The notes: generated by a model not told the origin, from the sequence alone. A DNA stretch of 64,000 nt from Neobacillus sp. PS3-34 (GCF_030915465.1 NZ_CP133267.1:3461001-3525000), one strand, 5' to 3'; numbered from the stretch's first letter, positions 17,083-27,150 are shown. Translations and numbers: made by a program.

Positions 17083-17673
17083 ATGAAAAAGCTTAATTCT
17101 TTTTTACCATTAATAATTGCATCCGCCGGTATTCTGCTGCTATGTATGGGTACATGGCAATTAGCTGATTCTAAATTGAAAACGGAACATTCATTAAAGG
17201 AAGCGAAGAAAGTTGTACGAGAGCAAATTAAATGGAATCTACCGGATAAAAGCAAAAAGAAATTTAAAGCGGGATACGGTGAAACCATTGGTGTCCTCCG
17301 TATCCCGAGAATAAAATCCGAATTGGCCATAGTGGAAGACACAGACCCAAATGATCTCGAAAAGGGGGTTGGCCATTACAAGGGTTCCTTTTATCCTGGT
17401 GAAAATGGACAAATCGTTTTATCCGGACATCGCGATACTGTATTTCGACACCTTGGTGAATTAAAAATCGGAGACTTTTTCAATGTAGAAATGCCTTACG
17501 GAAAATTCACCTACGAAATTTTTAAGACAAAAATTGTTGATGCAAATGATACTAGCATCATTACTCTTCAAAATCGGGAAGAGGAACTAATCGTTACGAC
17601 CTGCTATCCTTTCAGATACGTGGGAAACGCCCCTAAAAGGTATATTCTTTACGCAAAAGAGAAAAAACACTGA
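17083..17673 (+). CDS. Class D sortase
   Basis: A 196-residue sortase, a membrane-anchored transpeptidase that attaches surface proteins to the cell wall or builds surface polymers. One N-terminal membrane helix (residues of about 8-26) is followed by an extracellular sortase domain. The catalytic triad is visible: His in LSGHRDT (about 120), Cys in VTTCYPF (about 178) and Arg in APKRYIL (about 190). The short helix-first form and TTCYPF region suit class D. No LPXTG-type sorting signal is found in the neighbouring amylopullulanase, so its substrate is unknown. It has its own terminator and is absent at this locus in B. subtilis. Confidence 0.88.
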   Translation: MKKLNSFLPLIIASAGILLLCMGTWQLADSKLKTEHSLKEAKKVVREQIKWNLPDKSKKKFKAGYGETIGVLRIPRIKSELAIVEDTDPNDLEKGVGHYKGSFYPGENGQIVLSGHRDTVFRHLGELKIGDFFNVEMPYGKFTYEIFKTKIVDANDTSIITLQNREEELIVTTCYPFRYVGNAPKRYILYAKEKKH

Positions 17674-17675
17674 AG

Positions 17676-17707
17676 AAGGAGATGGGAATGCACATCTCCT
17701 TTTTTTG
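17676..17707 (+). terminator. Terminator after the sortase gene
   Basis: AAGGAGATG (17676-17684) paired with CATCTCCTT (17693-17701), then a T-run. Confidence 0.9.
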
Positions 17708-17741
17708 TCGAAATTAGGAATACTTTCTCTCTAACATTTAT

Positions 17742-17784
17742 TTGAAAAATCTAATAAGACATGATAATCTTAATCTTGTAAAAT
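17742..17784 (+). promoter_or_regulatory. Probable promoter region of the amylopullulanase gene
   Basis: TTGAAA (17742-17747) with a 17-base spacer to TAATCT (17765-17770). An alternative -10 is TAAAAT (17779-17784), which has no good -35. Both end just before the first cre-like site. Confidence 0.4.
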
Positions 17785-17785
17785 A

Positions 17786-17799
17786 TGAAAACGTTTGCA
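17786..17799 (+). promoter_or_regulatory. cre-like operator 1 (CcpA/LacI-family)
   Basis: TGAAAACGTTTGCA matches the catabolite-responsive element consensus TGNAANCGNTNNCA. Confidence 0.75.
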
Positions 17800-17814
17800 T
17801 CTTTTGTATATTTG

Positions 17815-17828
17815 TGCAAACGTTTCCA
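17815..17828 (+). promoter_or_regulatory. cre-like operator 2 (CcpA/LacI-family)
   Basis: TGCAAACGTTTCCA matches the same consensus and is arranged as the inverse of site 1. The two share AAACGTTTGCA and its complement, with centres 29 bases apart. It ends 30 bases before the start codon. Confidence 0.75.
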
Positions 17829-17858
17829 TAAAACTAACTATTTTTGAGGAGGAAAGCT

Positions 17859-20800
17859 ATGAAACGTTTATCGTCATTATTGCTGGCTTTTGTGCTTCTT
17901 TTTAGTACATTTGTGGCACCGTTTGCACAAAAAGCCAAGGCAGCCGACAAAACATATGACAAAGTCGTGCTGCGTGGAAATGCTGCGGCTCTAGACTGGA
18001 GCTCAGATAATCATCCGCTTACATATAACGCTGAAGCTGGAGAATGGGAAAGCCAACCAATCAATTTGGAAGGCGGAAAAGAAGTAGAATACAAGTTTGT
18101 TATGAATGATAACTGGATGGCGGGAGAAAATTTAAAAGTAACGCCTCCACAAACAGGGGACTATATTTTTGTTTTCCATCCTGACCAGGAAAGAAATGTC
18201 GATGTAAGGCTCGATTTTTCAAAATTCACGGGTAAACTCACTCTAAAGGTTGCGTTGCCGGCAAATACTCCTAATTGGGCAACACCGACAATCGGGTCAA
18301 CTTTAAATGGGTTTAATTATTCTGTGACACCACTGACAAAAGATGCAAATGGCGATTGGACAGTTACTCTCGCTGGCAACGCAGGGGATGAAATTGAATA
18401 TCTTTATTCCTTAGGCGATGAAAAACTGACTGAGAATTCTGCGACAAAGCATAAAGCGGTTTTCACAGCAGATGGAACAGTTTATCAGGACACTGTTTCT
18501 GCCTGGAAGGCTGTACCGGTAGCAAAGGATGTAAATAACAATTATGCTTACTCACCTTCAATACCTACCAGCAATGATGATGTGACAGTTTCAGTAACTG
18601 TTAAACACTTCAATTCTGTAAATGAGGGTGCGATTTATTATACGACTGATGGGACTTTTCCAAGTGGAAGCCGCGGGACTGCAACTGTCGGAACCGCAGT
18701 AAACTTGGTAAAGGATACCGAGAACATTTCAGGTGGATTAACAACCACTGTTTTCAAAGCAGTTATTCCTAAACAAGCAAATGGAACCGCTGTCAAATAT
18801 ATATCAGATGTTTGGAACACAGATGGGACAGGATCCCAATATGCGGATTCCAACAGCCTGAATCCTAATCAAGCAACTCCTTTCGGCTATTATGTGGACC
18901 AATTTAAATCTCCACAATGGGCGAAGGATGCCGTCATCTATCAGGTTTTTGTCGACCGTTTTAATAATGGAGATACATCCAATGACGATCCTGCCTCCGC
19001 AAACCTTCCTTATGACGACAAGTTAAAAGGCTGGATGGGTGGAGATCTACAGGGTGTTTACGATAAGTTAGATTACATTAAAGGTCTTGGTGTTAATACT
19101 ATTTGGCTATCACCAGTATTTAAAGGGCCTTATTCACATGGATATCATCCAGCTGATTACAAAGAAATTGATCAGCGCTTCGGTGATAAGGAAACAATGA
19201 AGAAATTGGTTGATGCAGCACATGCCAAAGGCATGAAGGTGGTCTACGATTTCGTTGCAAACCATACTTCTTCACTGCATCCTTTCTTCCAGGATGCAAA
19301 AGCCAAAGGTGAAGGAAGTCCATATTATAATTGGTACACTTTCACCGAATGGCCGACAAGTATAAAACATTTTCTGGAATTTCAGAACTTCCTGAATTAA
19401 ATAATGATAATCCTGAAGTAAGAAATTATATGATAAATGATGTGGTCCCATATTGGTTAAGTGATTTGGACTTTGACGGATTCAGGCTCGATTATGCAAA
19501 AGGGCCAAGCTACAGCTATTGGGTTGACTTCCGCCATAAAGTAAAAGAGCTAAAACCAAATGCCTATATTTTTGGAGAAGTTTGGGACAGCCGCGAAAAG
19601 ATCAATTCGTATGCAGGCAAGCTTGACGGTGCGTTAGACTTTGGAATGAACGATGCACTCGTTAATACATTTGCAAAAGACCAATCTATGGTAGGTTTAA
19701 GCAATACGGTTAAAGACAATATTGCAACCTATCCTTCTGAATATGTAGTGTCGTCTTTCCTTGATAGCCATGATAAACCACGTTTTATTTATGAGGCTGG
19801 CGGCGATGCAACAAAAATGGAACTTGCGGCGGCAACGCAGTTTACACTTCCAGGTCCGCCAATCATCTACTATGGTGATGAGGTTGGCTTATCCATGAGT
19901 AAGGATCCTAATTCAGTAGCTGATTGGAAGGATCGTTATTACAGGGAAATGATGCCATGGGATCCAGCGCAGCAAAATCCGGATTTGGAAAACTATTATA
20001 AAAAGTTAATCAAATTACGTAATGATGTTTCTGCACTTCGTACTGGTTCATTCAAGTCATTATCTGCAGACCAAAATGTGTTTGCATACGAACGTACAGA
20101 CGCTAATGGTAAATACTTAGTCGTTGTAAACAAAGGCACATCTGACCAGCAAATAGATGTGAACAAGCTTTACAACCAATTGAAAATTAATGATGTAACA
20201 TTGACAGACCAACTTGGAACAGAAGAGCTTCACAACGACAATAATGGCGATTTGAAGTTTGTCAGCAACGGCAAGTCCTTTAAAATTTACAAGGTAACAG
20301 GAACGCTTGAATATAGTGATGTCCCTCTTGACCGTAATAAAGTTTACAACGAAGTGGTATTAAGGGGATCAGCACCACTTGCATGGAGCGGAGCAGACAA
20401 ATCGCTTTCCTACGATTCTGCTGATAAAGTTTGGAAGAGCCAGCCGATCGAATTGCAGGGCGGCCAGGAAGTTCAATTCAAATACGTAATGGATGGCAAT
20501 TGGATGGGGGATCCGAACCTTTCATTTACCCCGCCGGCAACAGACAATTATGTATTTGTATTCGATGCGCTTGACCAGAGAAAAGTGACTGTTCAACCTG
20601 CACAACAAAAGATTACTACCAAAGTCAAAGTCCATTATCAGCCAAGAGCAGGGGATACAAAGGATTGGAACCTTTGGATATGGCCTGATGGCATGGGCGG
20701 CCAGGTCAAGAATTTCACTGGCACAGATGAGTTCGGAAAGGTTGCTGATCTTGAGCTTGATGGTGACTACAATAAAGTAGGCTTCATCGTGCGTACGGAT

Positions 20801-23800
20801 AACTGGGCCGACAAAGACGGCGGCGACCGATTCATCAACGATATATGGTACGGACATAATGAGGTGTGGATAAAGCAGGAGACGATACGGTTTACACAAG
20901 TAATCCTGACGGAACAACACCTCCGAAAGCATTTAATTCTATTGAGGTCAAATTCAATTATTACCGTTATGATTTAAATTATGACAACTGGGATATTTGG
21001 GTATGGACAGACAAATCCGGTGGCCAAGCCGTTCCTCTTGATAAAACTACTTCATTTGGCAAACAAGGAGTTCTTAAACTGGAAAACCTTGACGGTGCTA
21101 CAAAGGTAGGGTTTATCGTAAGAAAATCTGACTGGTCATCAAAGGATATTTCCGAAGATCGGTTTATTACTGATTTCAGCGCAGATGGCAAAGCTGAAGT
21201 ATGGCTTGCCCAAGGTCAAAGGCGCATTTATGACAATCCAGCAAAAATTGACCGCACACCAAGGATTACGAAAGCAGCAATTGACGAGCTAAACAAAATT
21301 ACTTTTGAAACAAACTTCCCATTTGCATATGAGGAAGGCAAAAATCCGGGAATCGTTCTGAATGGTGCTGAAATTGAAAAGGTGGAAGCAGCCGGAACCG
21401 TTACTGGAGGATTAACGAATAAGGTTGTAATTTATACGAAAAATGAACTGGATTTGTCACAGGCTTATACGATCAGCAAGGATGGGTTTGGCCAGGCAAC
21501 CGTCCAAATGGGTAAAGTAATTGGCAGCAAAACGTTTGAAGACCGTTTTTATTACGATGGCCATGACCTTGGCAATACCTATACCAAAGAAAAAACAAGT
21601 TTCCGTTTATGGGCACCAACTGCAAGTGAAGCAAAGCTTGTGACCTATGATAGATGGAATGCAGCAACCGGAACAGAAATCGATATGCATCGTTCCGTTA
21701 AAGGCACATGGACTGCCGAACTTTCTGGCGATCAGAAGGGCTTGCTTTACACTTATAAAGTAAAAGTTGGCGATTCCTGGAATGAAGCGGTGGATCCATA
21801 TGTACGTGCGACAGCAGTCAATGGAGACAAAGGTGCCGTAGTAGATTTAAAAGAAACAACTCCGCAAAATTGGAAAAATACAAAACCTGCTTTAAAAAAT
21901 CGTGAAGATGCGATTATTTACGAAACGCATATCCGCGATTTGACAATCGATCCTAATAGCGGTGTAAGCAGCGCGCATAAAGGGAAATTCCTAGGGGTAG
22001 CTGAAACAGGAACCAGGGGACCGAATGGTGTAAAAACAGGTCTTGACCATATTAAAGATTTGGGAGTTACACACGTTCAATTTATTCCAATGTACGATTA
22101 CAACACCGCAAGTGTGGATGAAACACATCTTGACCAGCCACAGTATAACTGGGGCTACGATCCGAAGAACTATAATGTGCCAGAGGGATCTTACTCTACA
22201 GATCCTTATACACCAACCGTCCGGATTAATGAAATGAAGCAAATGATCCAAACACTGCATGATAATAACCTTCGTGTGGTAATGGATGTCGTTTATAACC
22301 ATATGTTTAGTGCGCTGGAATCTAACTTTAATAAGCTCGTTCCAGGATATTATTTCCGTTATAACGAAGATGGATCGCTGAGCAACGGAACGGGTGTAGG
22401 AAACGATACAGCATCAGAACATAAGATGATGAGTAAATTTATCGTTGACTCTGTTACTTATTGGGCAAAGGAATACAATATTGACGGATTCCGTTTTGAT
22501 TTAATGGGAATCCATGATGTAGATACGATGAATGCAGTCCGTAAGGCATTGGATGAGATCGATCCTTCCATCATCGTAATCGGGGAAGGCTGGGATTTAG
22601 GAACTGCTCTTGACCCTGAACTTAAAGCAAATCAAAAGAATGCATATAAAATGCCGGGAATCGCTCACTTTAATGATGATATCCGTGACGGATTAAAAGG
22701 AAGCGTATTCGATGGCAATGACAAAGGTTTCATAAATGGAAAAACAGATATGGAACTTCGCATCAAAAAAGGTGTTGTAGGCGGAATTGATTATAATGAC
22801 CAAATCAAGAATTTTGCAAAGGATCCTGAACAAACGGTGACATACGTTGAAGCCCATGATAACAATACTCTTTGGGATAAGCTGGCCATCACAAATGGCA
22901 GTGATTCAGATGAAGTCAGAAAGCAGATGCATAAGCTTGCTTCTTCCATCATCTTAACTTCGCAAGGTATGTCGTTTATCCACGCTGGCCAGGATTTCAT
23001 GAGGACCAAAAATGGAAATGACAACAGCTATAATGCCGGGGACGCGGTCAATCAGCTTGATTGCGCCGACGCAGCCAGTTCGATGCAGAGGTTGAGTATT
23101 TCAAGGGCCTTATACAGCTTAGAAAAAGCCATCCTGCCTTCAGGATGACAACGGCGGATGACATTAGGCATCACCTGAGCTTCCTTGACGCACCAGCAAA
23201 TTCTGTAGCATATGTCATTAAAGGCAATGCAAATGGTGATTCTGCCGGTCAATTGGCTGTGGTTTACAATGCAAATAGGTCACCAGTAGAAATTACACTC
23301 CCTACACATGGAAACTGGAGATTGCTTGTAAATGGAGTAAGAGCAGGGAATGATGTACTTGAAATAATTAAAGGCAATAAAGTAACAGTTCCGGGACTGA
23401 GCACTTATGTTCTAGCTTTAGGGGACGAAGAGCAGGGTGGAGACAATCCAGGAAAAGATCCAGGGAAAGATCCAGGGAAAGATCCAGGGAAAGATCCAGG
23501 GAAAGATCCAGGGAAAGATTCAGGGAATAACCCAGGTGACAATCCAGGAGGAAAGCCAAATGTTCCTTCAAAAGATATCCAAATAGGAACAAAATATGTA
23601 AATGGTAAAACTGTAATTAATTCTAAGGATTTAATTAACGGAATTAAGGCTGCATTAAAAGCCCATTCGAATATTGTAATCAATATTGGAAAAAAAGAGT
23701 CAGTTAAACTTGAATTTACAAAAGACCAAGTGAATCTGATAAAATCGAGCGGGAAGTCATTTTACGTGAAGAGCAACGGTGCAGATATTCTTGTTCCATT

Positions 23801-24122
23801 AAAAGCTGTTGAAGTGAAGAAAACGTTCGTGCTTGATTTAAGAAAGACGACGTACGTAAGAGGATCTGTTGGTCCTGCGTATGCAGTAAATCTTTTTGCT
23901 GATGGAAAACCAATTAATAAATTAAAGCAAAAAGCAGTTCTAAGTATCATCGTTGACCCTAAAAAGGTGACAAATTCAAGCAGCTTAAAAGTTTCCTATT
24001 TTAATACAACAAAGAAAAAGTGGGAAACCGTATCAGGTGCCGTATTTAAAAATGGCAAACTGACTGTCAGCATTGACCGTCCTGGCACGTATGTTGCTGT
24101 CGAAGTTTTCAAAAGTAAATAA
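17859..24122 (+). CDS. apu: Secreted bifunctional amylopullulanase (three frameshifts)
   Basis: One gene of about 2,088 codons once three breaks (19351-19354, about 20873, about 23062) are repaired. Start ATG 17859 follows GAGGAGG. Domains in order: signal peptide (1-30, ending AKA-AD); starch-binding-like modules (about 33-215); an N-domain; a GH13 alpha-amylase-type barrel (about 350-800) with DFVANH, GFRLDYAK, GEVWD and LDSHD; a second starch-binding copy (about 828-910); two CBM41-like modules (about 917 and 1028); CBM48 (about 1239); and a type I pullulanase barrel with YNWGYDP (about 1429), DVVYNH, GFRFDLMG, GEGWD and EAHDN. A GKDP linker and a C-terminal beta-rich domain end it. It would cut alpha-1,4 and alpha-1,6 bonds in starch outside the cell. 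No LPXTG or SLH anchor. Confidence 0.92.
23447..23526 (+). repeat. 12-bp tandem repeat encoding a Gly-Lys-Asp-Pro linker
   Basis: About six copies of a 12-base unit (GGGAAAGATCCA and variants) encode repeated PGKD tetrapeptides. They form a flexible charged linker between the pullulanase half and the C-terminal domain. Such arrays can change copy number. Confidence 0.9.
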
Positions 24123-24175
24123 CATTAGGGAAAAATAATTATTCATCGCCAGTTATATTCTGGTGAACAAAGCGG

Positions 24176-24206
24176 AAGGTTCCTGATTCAGTCAGGAACC
24201 TTTTTG
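24176..24206 (+). terminator. Terminator after the amylopullulanase gene
   Basis: Perfect 11-base stem (24176-24186 with 24192-24202) followed by TTTTTGC. Confidence 0.92.
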
Positions 24207-24294
24207 CTTACGATCATTTATTTTGGAAATTTTGCCAAAATAATTTATAATAAAAGGATGAATGGTGATTCAGTTGGACGGAGGAGAGAGACAA

Positions 24295-24759
24295 ATGAAC
24301 AGAATAGATTACATCAAGGAAATTAACGGATGGGAAGATGAATTTCAGTTTTATTACCGGGTGAAAGTGCGTTTTTCTGATACGGATATGTTTAGGCATT
24401 TAAATAATACTGTGCCTTTTTCTTATTTTGAAGAAGCGAGAATCGAGTATTTTAAGAGCCTTGGTTTTATGCAGGACTGGGTAAAGCCAGATAGTAAAAC
24501 TATACCTGTTGTAGCGAATCTTCAATGCGATTTCTTAAAACAGGTTTATTATGATGAAAAACTTAAAATCTACGTAAAAGCCGAAAGCGTTGGAAATTCC
24601 TCTGCAGATCTTCATTATATGGGTAAGAGGGAAGATGGAGACATTTGCTTTGTTGGCAGGGGAACTATCGTGCAGATTTCTTCTAGGACTGGTAAAGGGG
24701 TTCCATGGACGGATGAAATGCGGAAGCTGTTCATGGAACAAAAGGCAATTAGGGCATAA
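24295..24759 (+). CDS. ysmA: Hotdog-fold acyl-CoA thioesterase YsmA
   Basis: A 154-residue protein of the 4-hydroxybenzoyl-CoA thioesterase-like hotdog family. The active-site helix region VRFSDTDMFRHLNNTVPFSYFEEAR shows the family's Asp, His-x-Asn and aromatic residues. It would hydrolyse an acyl-CoA thioester; the substrate is not known. The start ATG 24295 follows GGAGGAGAG and gives MNRIDYIKEI; an in-frame codon at 24262 lacks support. It precedes gerE as ysmA does in B. subtilis, where it directly follows sdhB; here the sortase and amylopullulanase genes are inserted between. Confidence 0.87.
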   Translation: MNRIDYIKEINGWEDEFQFYYRVKVRFSDTDMFRHLNNTVPFSYFEEARIEYFKSLGFMQDWVKPDSKTIPVVANLQCDFLKQVYYDEKLKIYVKAESVGNSSADLHYMGKREDGDICFVGRGTIVQISSRTGKGVPWTDEMRKLFMEQKAIRA

Positions 24760-24815
24760 TTATAAGGAAAACGCACATTTTTTTTTAATTCATTCTCCTG
24801 TATGCAAATATAGTC

Positions 24816-24843
24816 ACTCCGATTACTGCGCTGACATATGATA
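24816..24843 (+). promoter_or_regulatory. Candidate SigK promoter for gerE
   Basis: CATATGATA (24835-24843) fits the SigK -10 pattern CATANNNTA, with an AC (24816-24817) about 17 bases upstream. In B. subtilis gerE is transcribed by SigK in the mother cell. Confidence 0.55.
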
Positions 24844-24907
24844 TGGTGACTAAATATATACCCATCCCACAATTCATAACTGGCGAAGGCAAGGAGGGTT
24901 ACAATAC

Positions 24908-25132
24908 TTGAAGGAGAATGAATACACGCACAAGCCATTACTCACCAAACGTGAAAGAGAAGTATTCGAACTGTTAGTACAAGATAAAACAACGAAAGAA
25001 ATCGCTGGTGATTTATTTATAAGCGAAAAAACGGTTCGAAATCATATTTCAAATGCGATGCAAAAGCTTGGTGTAAAGGGGCGTTCACAAGCTGTTGTAG
25101 AGCTCCTCAGAATGGGAGAGCTAGAACTATAA
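24908..25132 (+). CDS. gerE: Spore coat transcription factor GerE
   Basis: A 74-residue stand-alone LuxR/GerE-type helix-turn-helix protein, the last regulator of the mother-cell sporulation cascade, acting with SigK on coat genes. Nearly the whole sequence is the HTH domain: LLTKREREVFELLVQDKTTKEIA, then ISEKTVRNHISNAMQKLGVKGRSQAVVELLRMG. It starts at TTG 24908 after AAGGAGGG, as GerE does in relatives. A SigK-like promoter lies upstream. Length and sequence are typical and the frame is intact. Confidence 0.96.
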   Translation: MKENEYTHKPLLTKREREVFELLVQDKTTKEIAGDLFISEKTVRNHISNAMQKLGVKGRSQAVVELLRMGELEL

Positions 25133-25319
25133 TCTTGACCGGCATCCTTTTTTGGGGCGGCGAAGATTTTTTAATACCCCGGTATATTTCGGCTCTTGAA
25201 TTTTTGCCGAAAAAGGTAGAAAATAAGAACAATAGGGAAATGCAAAAACTTGCACTGTTGCCCATAAATGATCTATTAACATAATGAAACAGCGAAAGTG
25301 CCATTTAGGAGTGTAAAAA

Positions 25320-25775
25320 ATGAATGCTGAGGATCTGAAACGAAATAATAAGGACATTGTGGCTGATATTGAGAAGGATTTACGTTACATATCCGGTATT
25401 ATCAAGCAAAAAGGAAGAGAACTTTTAAGCACTTATACTATTACACCTCCCCAGTTTGTGGCTTTGCAGTGGCTGTTTGAGGATGGGGATATGACAATAG
25501 GAGAGCTTTCCAATAAAATGTTCCTTGCCTTCAGTACTACTACCGACCTTGTCGACAGAATGGAAAAGAATAAGCTCGTCATGAGGGTTAAGGATCCAAA
25601 TGACCGCCGTGTAGTGCGAATTCATCTGCTAGATGAGGGTGAACGGATTATAGGTGAAGTAATTAAGAAACGGCAGGGATACCTGCAGGAGGTTCTTAAA
25701 AACTTTTCATCAGAAGAAATCCAGGTTCTGCAGAATAACTTAACAAAATTGCATCTTGAAATGCGTGAAGAATGA
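25320..25775 (+). CDS. ysmB: MarR-family transcriptional regulator YsmB
   Basis: A 151-residue MarR/YsmB winged-helix regulator. The DNA-binding core is [46 protein letters not shown], followed by the wing motif [16 protein letters not shown], both typical of MarR. The ATG follows TTAGGAGTG. It lies 187 bases after gerE and its stop is 10 bases before racE, so it is probably co-transcribed with racE, as in B. subtilis. The ligand and targets are unknown. Confidence 0.9.
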   Translation: MNAEDLKRNNKDIVADIEKDLRYISGIIKQKGRELLSTYTITPPQFVALQWLFEDGDMTIGELSNKMFLAFSTTTDLVDRMEKNKLVMRVKDPNDRRVVRIHLLDEGERIIGEVIKKRQGYLQEVLKNFSSEEIQVLQNNLTKLHLEMREE

Positions 25776-25785
25776 GGAGAGTAAT

Positions 25786-26586
25786 TTGAAACGACCAATA
25801 GGAGTAATTGATTCCGGTGTTGGCGGCGTTACCGTTGCTAAAGAGATGATGAGGCAGCTGCCAAAAGAAAAGATTATTTATCTTGGAGATACAGCCAGAT
25901 GTCCATATGGACCAAGGACTAAATTAGAAGTGAAAAAATTCACATGGCAGATGACAACATTTTTAGTCCAAAAAAATATTAAGATGTTGGTCATTGCCTG
26001 CAATACAGCAACAGCTGCTGTCCTTGAAGAAATTCAAAAGGAATTATCCATTCCTGTAATAGGGGTTATTTTTCCTGGAGCGCGGGCAGCTATTAAAAAA
26101 ACCAATAACTATAGGGTTGGTGTTATTGGGACAATTGGAACGGTTAAAAGCGGTGCTTATGAAAAAGCTTTAAAAGCTTTGAATAGCCGGCTATTTGTCA
26201 CGAGCCTCGCCTGCCCCAAGTTTGTGCCACTTGTTGAGAGCGCGGAATATGAGGGAAGCCTCGCAGAAAAAATCGTAAAAGAGTCACTGGAGCCACTTAA
26301 AGATCAAAATTTGGATACCTTGATTTTAGGATGTACCCACTATCCTCTGCTCGAGCCATTAATTAAAAAATTCATGGGCCCAGAGGTAAGTGTGATAAGC
26401 TCCGGAGACGAAACCGCTCGGGAAATCAGTACGATTCTTCAATATAATGGGATGTTAAATGAAGCAGAGGACGATCCAATCCATGAATTTTTCACAACAG
26501 GATCACACGCCATCTTCTCAAAAATTGCATCTCAATGGCTTGGGAGAAACATCAATAATGTAGAAACGATTAAATTGGGAAATTGA
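25786..26586 (+). CDS. racE: Glutamate racemase
   Basis: A 266-residue glutamate racemase that interconverts L- and D-glutamate, supplying D-Glu for peptidoglycan (and poly-gamma-glutamate in some bacilli). The two catalytic cysteines are in [10 protein letters not shown] (about residue 73) and [10 protein letters not shown] (about 184). The N-terminal motif is [14 protein letters not shown], followed by [10 protein letters not shown]. Start TTG 25786 is chosen because TGAGGAGAG lies just before it and it gives the normal N-terminus. Intact, with a strong terminator after it. Confidence 0.96.
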   Translation: MKRPIGVIDSGVGGVTVAKEMMRQLPKEKIIYLGDTARCPYGPRTKLEVKKFTWQMTTFLVQKNIKMLVIACNTATAAVLEEIQKELSIPVIGVIFPGARAAIKKTNNYRVGVIGTIGTVKSGAYEKALKALNSRLFVTSLACPKFVPLVESAEYEGSLAEKIVKESLEPLKDQNLDTLILGCTHYPLLEPLIKKFMGPEVSVISSGDETAREISTILQYNGMLNEAEDDPIHEFFTTGSHAIFSKIASQWLGRNINNVETIKLGN

Positions 26587-26589
26587 AGG

Positions 26590-26625
26590 AATATCGCGGC
26601 TTTTAGAGCCGCGATATTTTTTTTT
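26590..26625 (+). terminator. Terminator after racE
   Basis: Long perfect stem AATATCGCGGCT/AGCCGCGATATT with a short loop and a T-run. Confidence 0.92.
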
Positions 26626-26626
26626 G

Positions 26627-27106
26627 CTCTTTTCGTAAACTTTGTTGCTTCTGTAATAATTTGTGCCCACTTAGAGGAGCCTTCGGACAAGTTGGATGAC
26701 ATCAGGGGCATTCGAGTCCGAATCAGAGAAGAATGTGACACCGATGAAGACCCAAACCACCTTTTTGAATAGTGGAAATGGTCTTCATGACACCGATGAA
26801 GACCCAAATCACCTTTTTGAATAGTGGAAATGATCTTCATGACACCGATGAAGACCCAAACCACCTTTTTGAATAGTGGAAATGGTCTTCGTGTCACCGA
26901 TGAAGACTCAAACCACCTTTTTGAATAGTGGAAATAGTCTTCATGACACCGATGAAGACCAAACCCAAGGGCATTCGAGTCCGAATAAGAGGTGAATTCG
27001 GACAGATTTGATGAATGCAAAGGTAATTGAGTCTGAATATGAGGAATTCGGTACAAACTCAATATTAGAATTTTTTCAGAAAACAACAATCTTTGCGAAA
27101 ACCCCC
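26627..27106. mobile_element. Probable MITE-like element containing a 52-bp hairpin array
   Basis: A 480-base gene-free segment between racE and gerM. Its outer ends resemble an imperfect inverted repeat (CTTTTCGTAAACTTTGTTG near 26628-26647; complement of TTTTCGCAAAGATTGTTG near 27083-27102). They also resemble the ends of the element at 6501-6784. Inside, a segment reading roughly TTCGGACA...GAGTCCGAAT occurs at about 26680-26723, again partly at 26969-26986, and in degenerate form at about 26997-27040, flanking the 52-bp array. No reading frame looks coding. Confidence 0.5.
26737..26961. repeat. 52-bp tandem palindromic repeat array (4.3 copies)
   Basis: Units start at 26737, 26789, 26841 and 26893, with a partial unit at 26945; the period is exactly 52. 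Each unit carries GAAGACC and CCAC on the left, GTGG and GGTCTTC on the right, so it can fold into one hairpin. Adjacent units can also pair across their junction (GGTCTTCAT with ATGAAGACC). In the fourth copy both arms changed together (GAAGACT with AGTCTTC). Confidence 0.95.
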
Positions 27107-27114
27107 TTTTTTTT

Positions 27115-27150
27115 AGACAAATTGTCTTAATTTGTCTAAGAAAATATTAT
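27115..27150 (+). promoter_or_regulatory. Candidate gerM promoter with an overlapping palindrome
   Basis: A perfect inverted repeat AGACAAATT (27115-27123)/AATTTGTCT (27129-27137) covers a possible -35 TTGTCT (27122-27127), spaced 17 bases from TATTAT (27145-27150). It could be a repressor operator; no known consensus was recognised. In B. subtilis gerM is sporulation-controlled, and a sigma E-type promoter further downstream cannot be excluded. Confidence 0.4.

Noticed and set aside
23368..23683. Two overlapping minus-strand frames at the GKDP repeat
   Set aside because: They are repeat-driven open frames (LDLS and FPGS repeats) complementary to the amylopullulanase linker.
26737..26961. 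CRISPR-like array
   Set aside because: The 52-base units are contiguous copies with no unique spacers, and there are no cas genes nearby.
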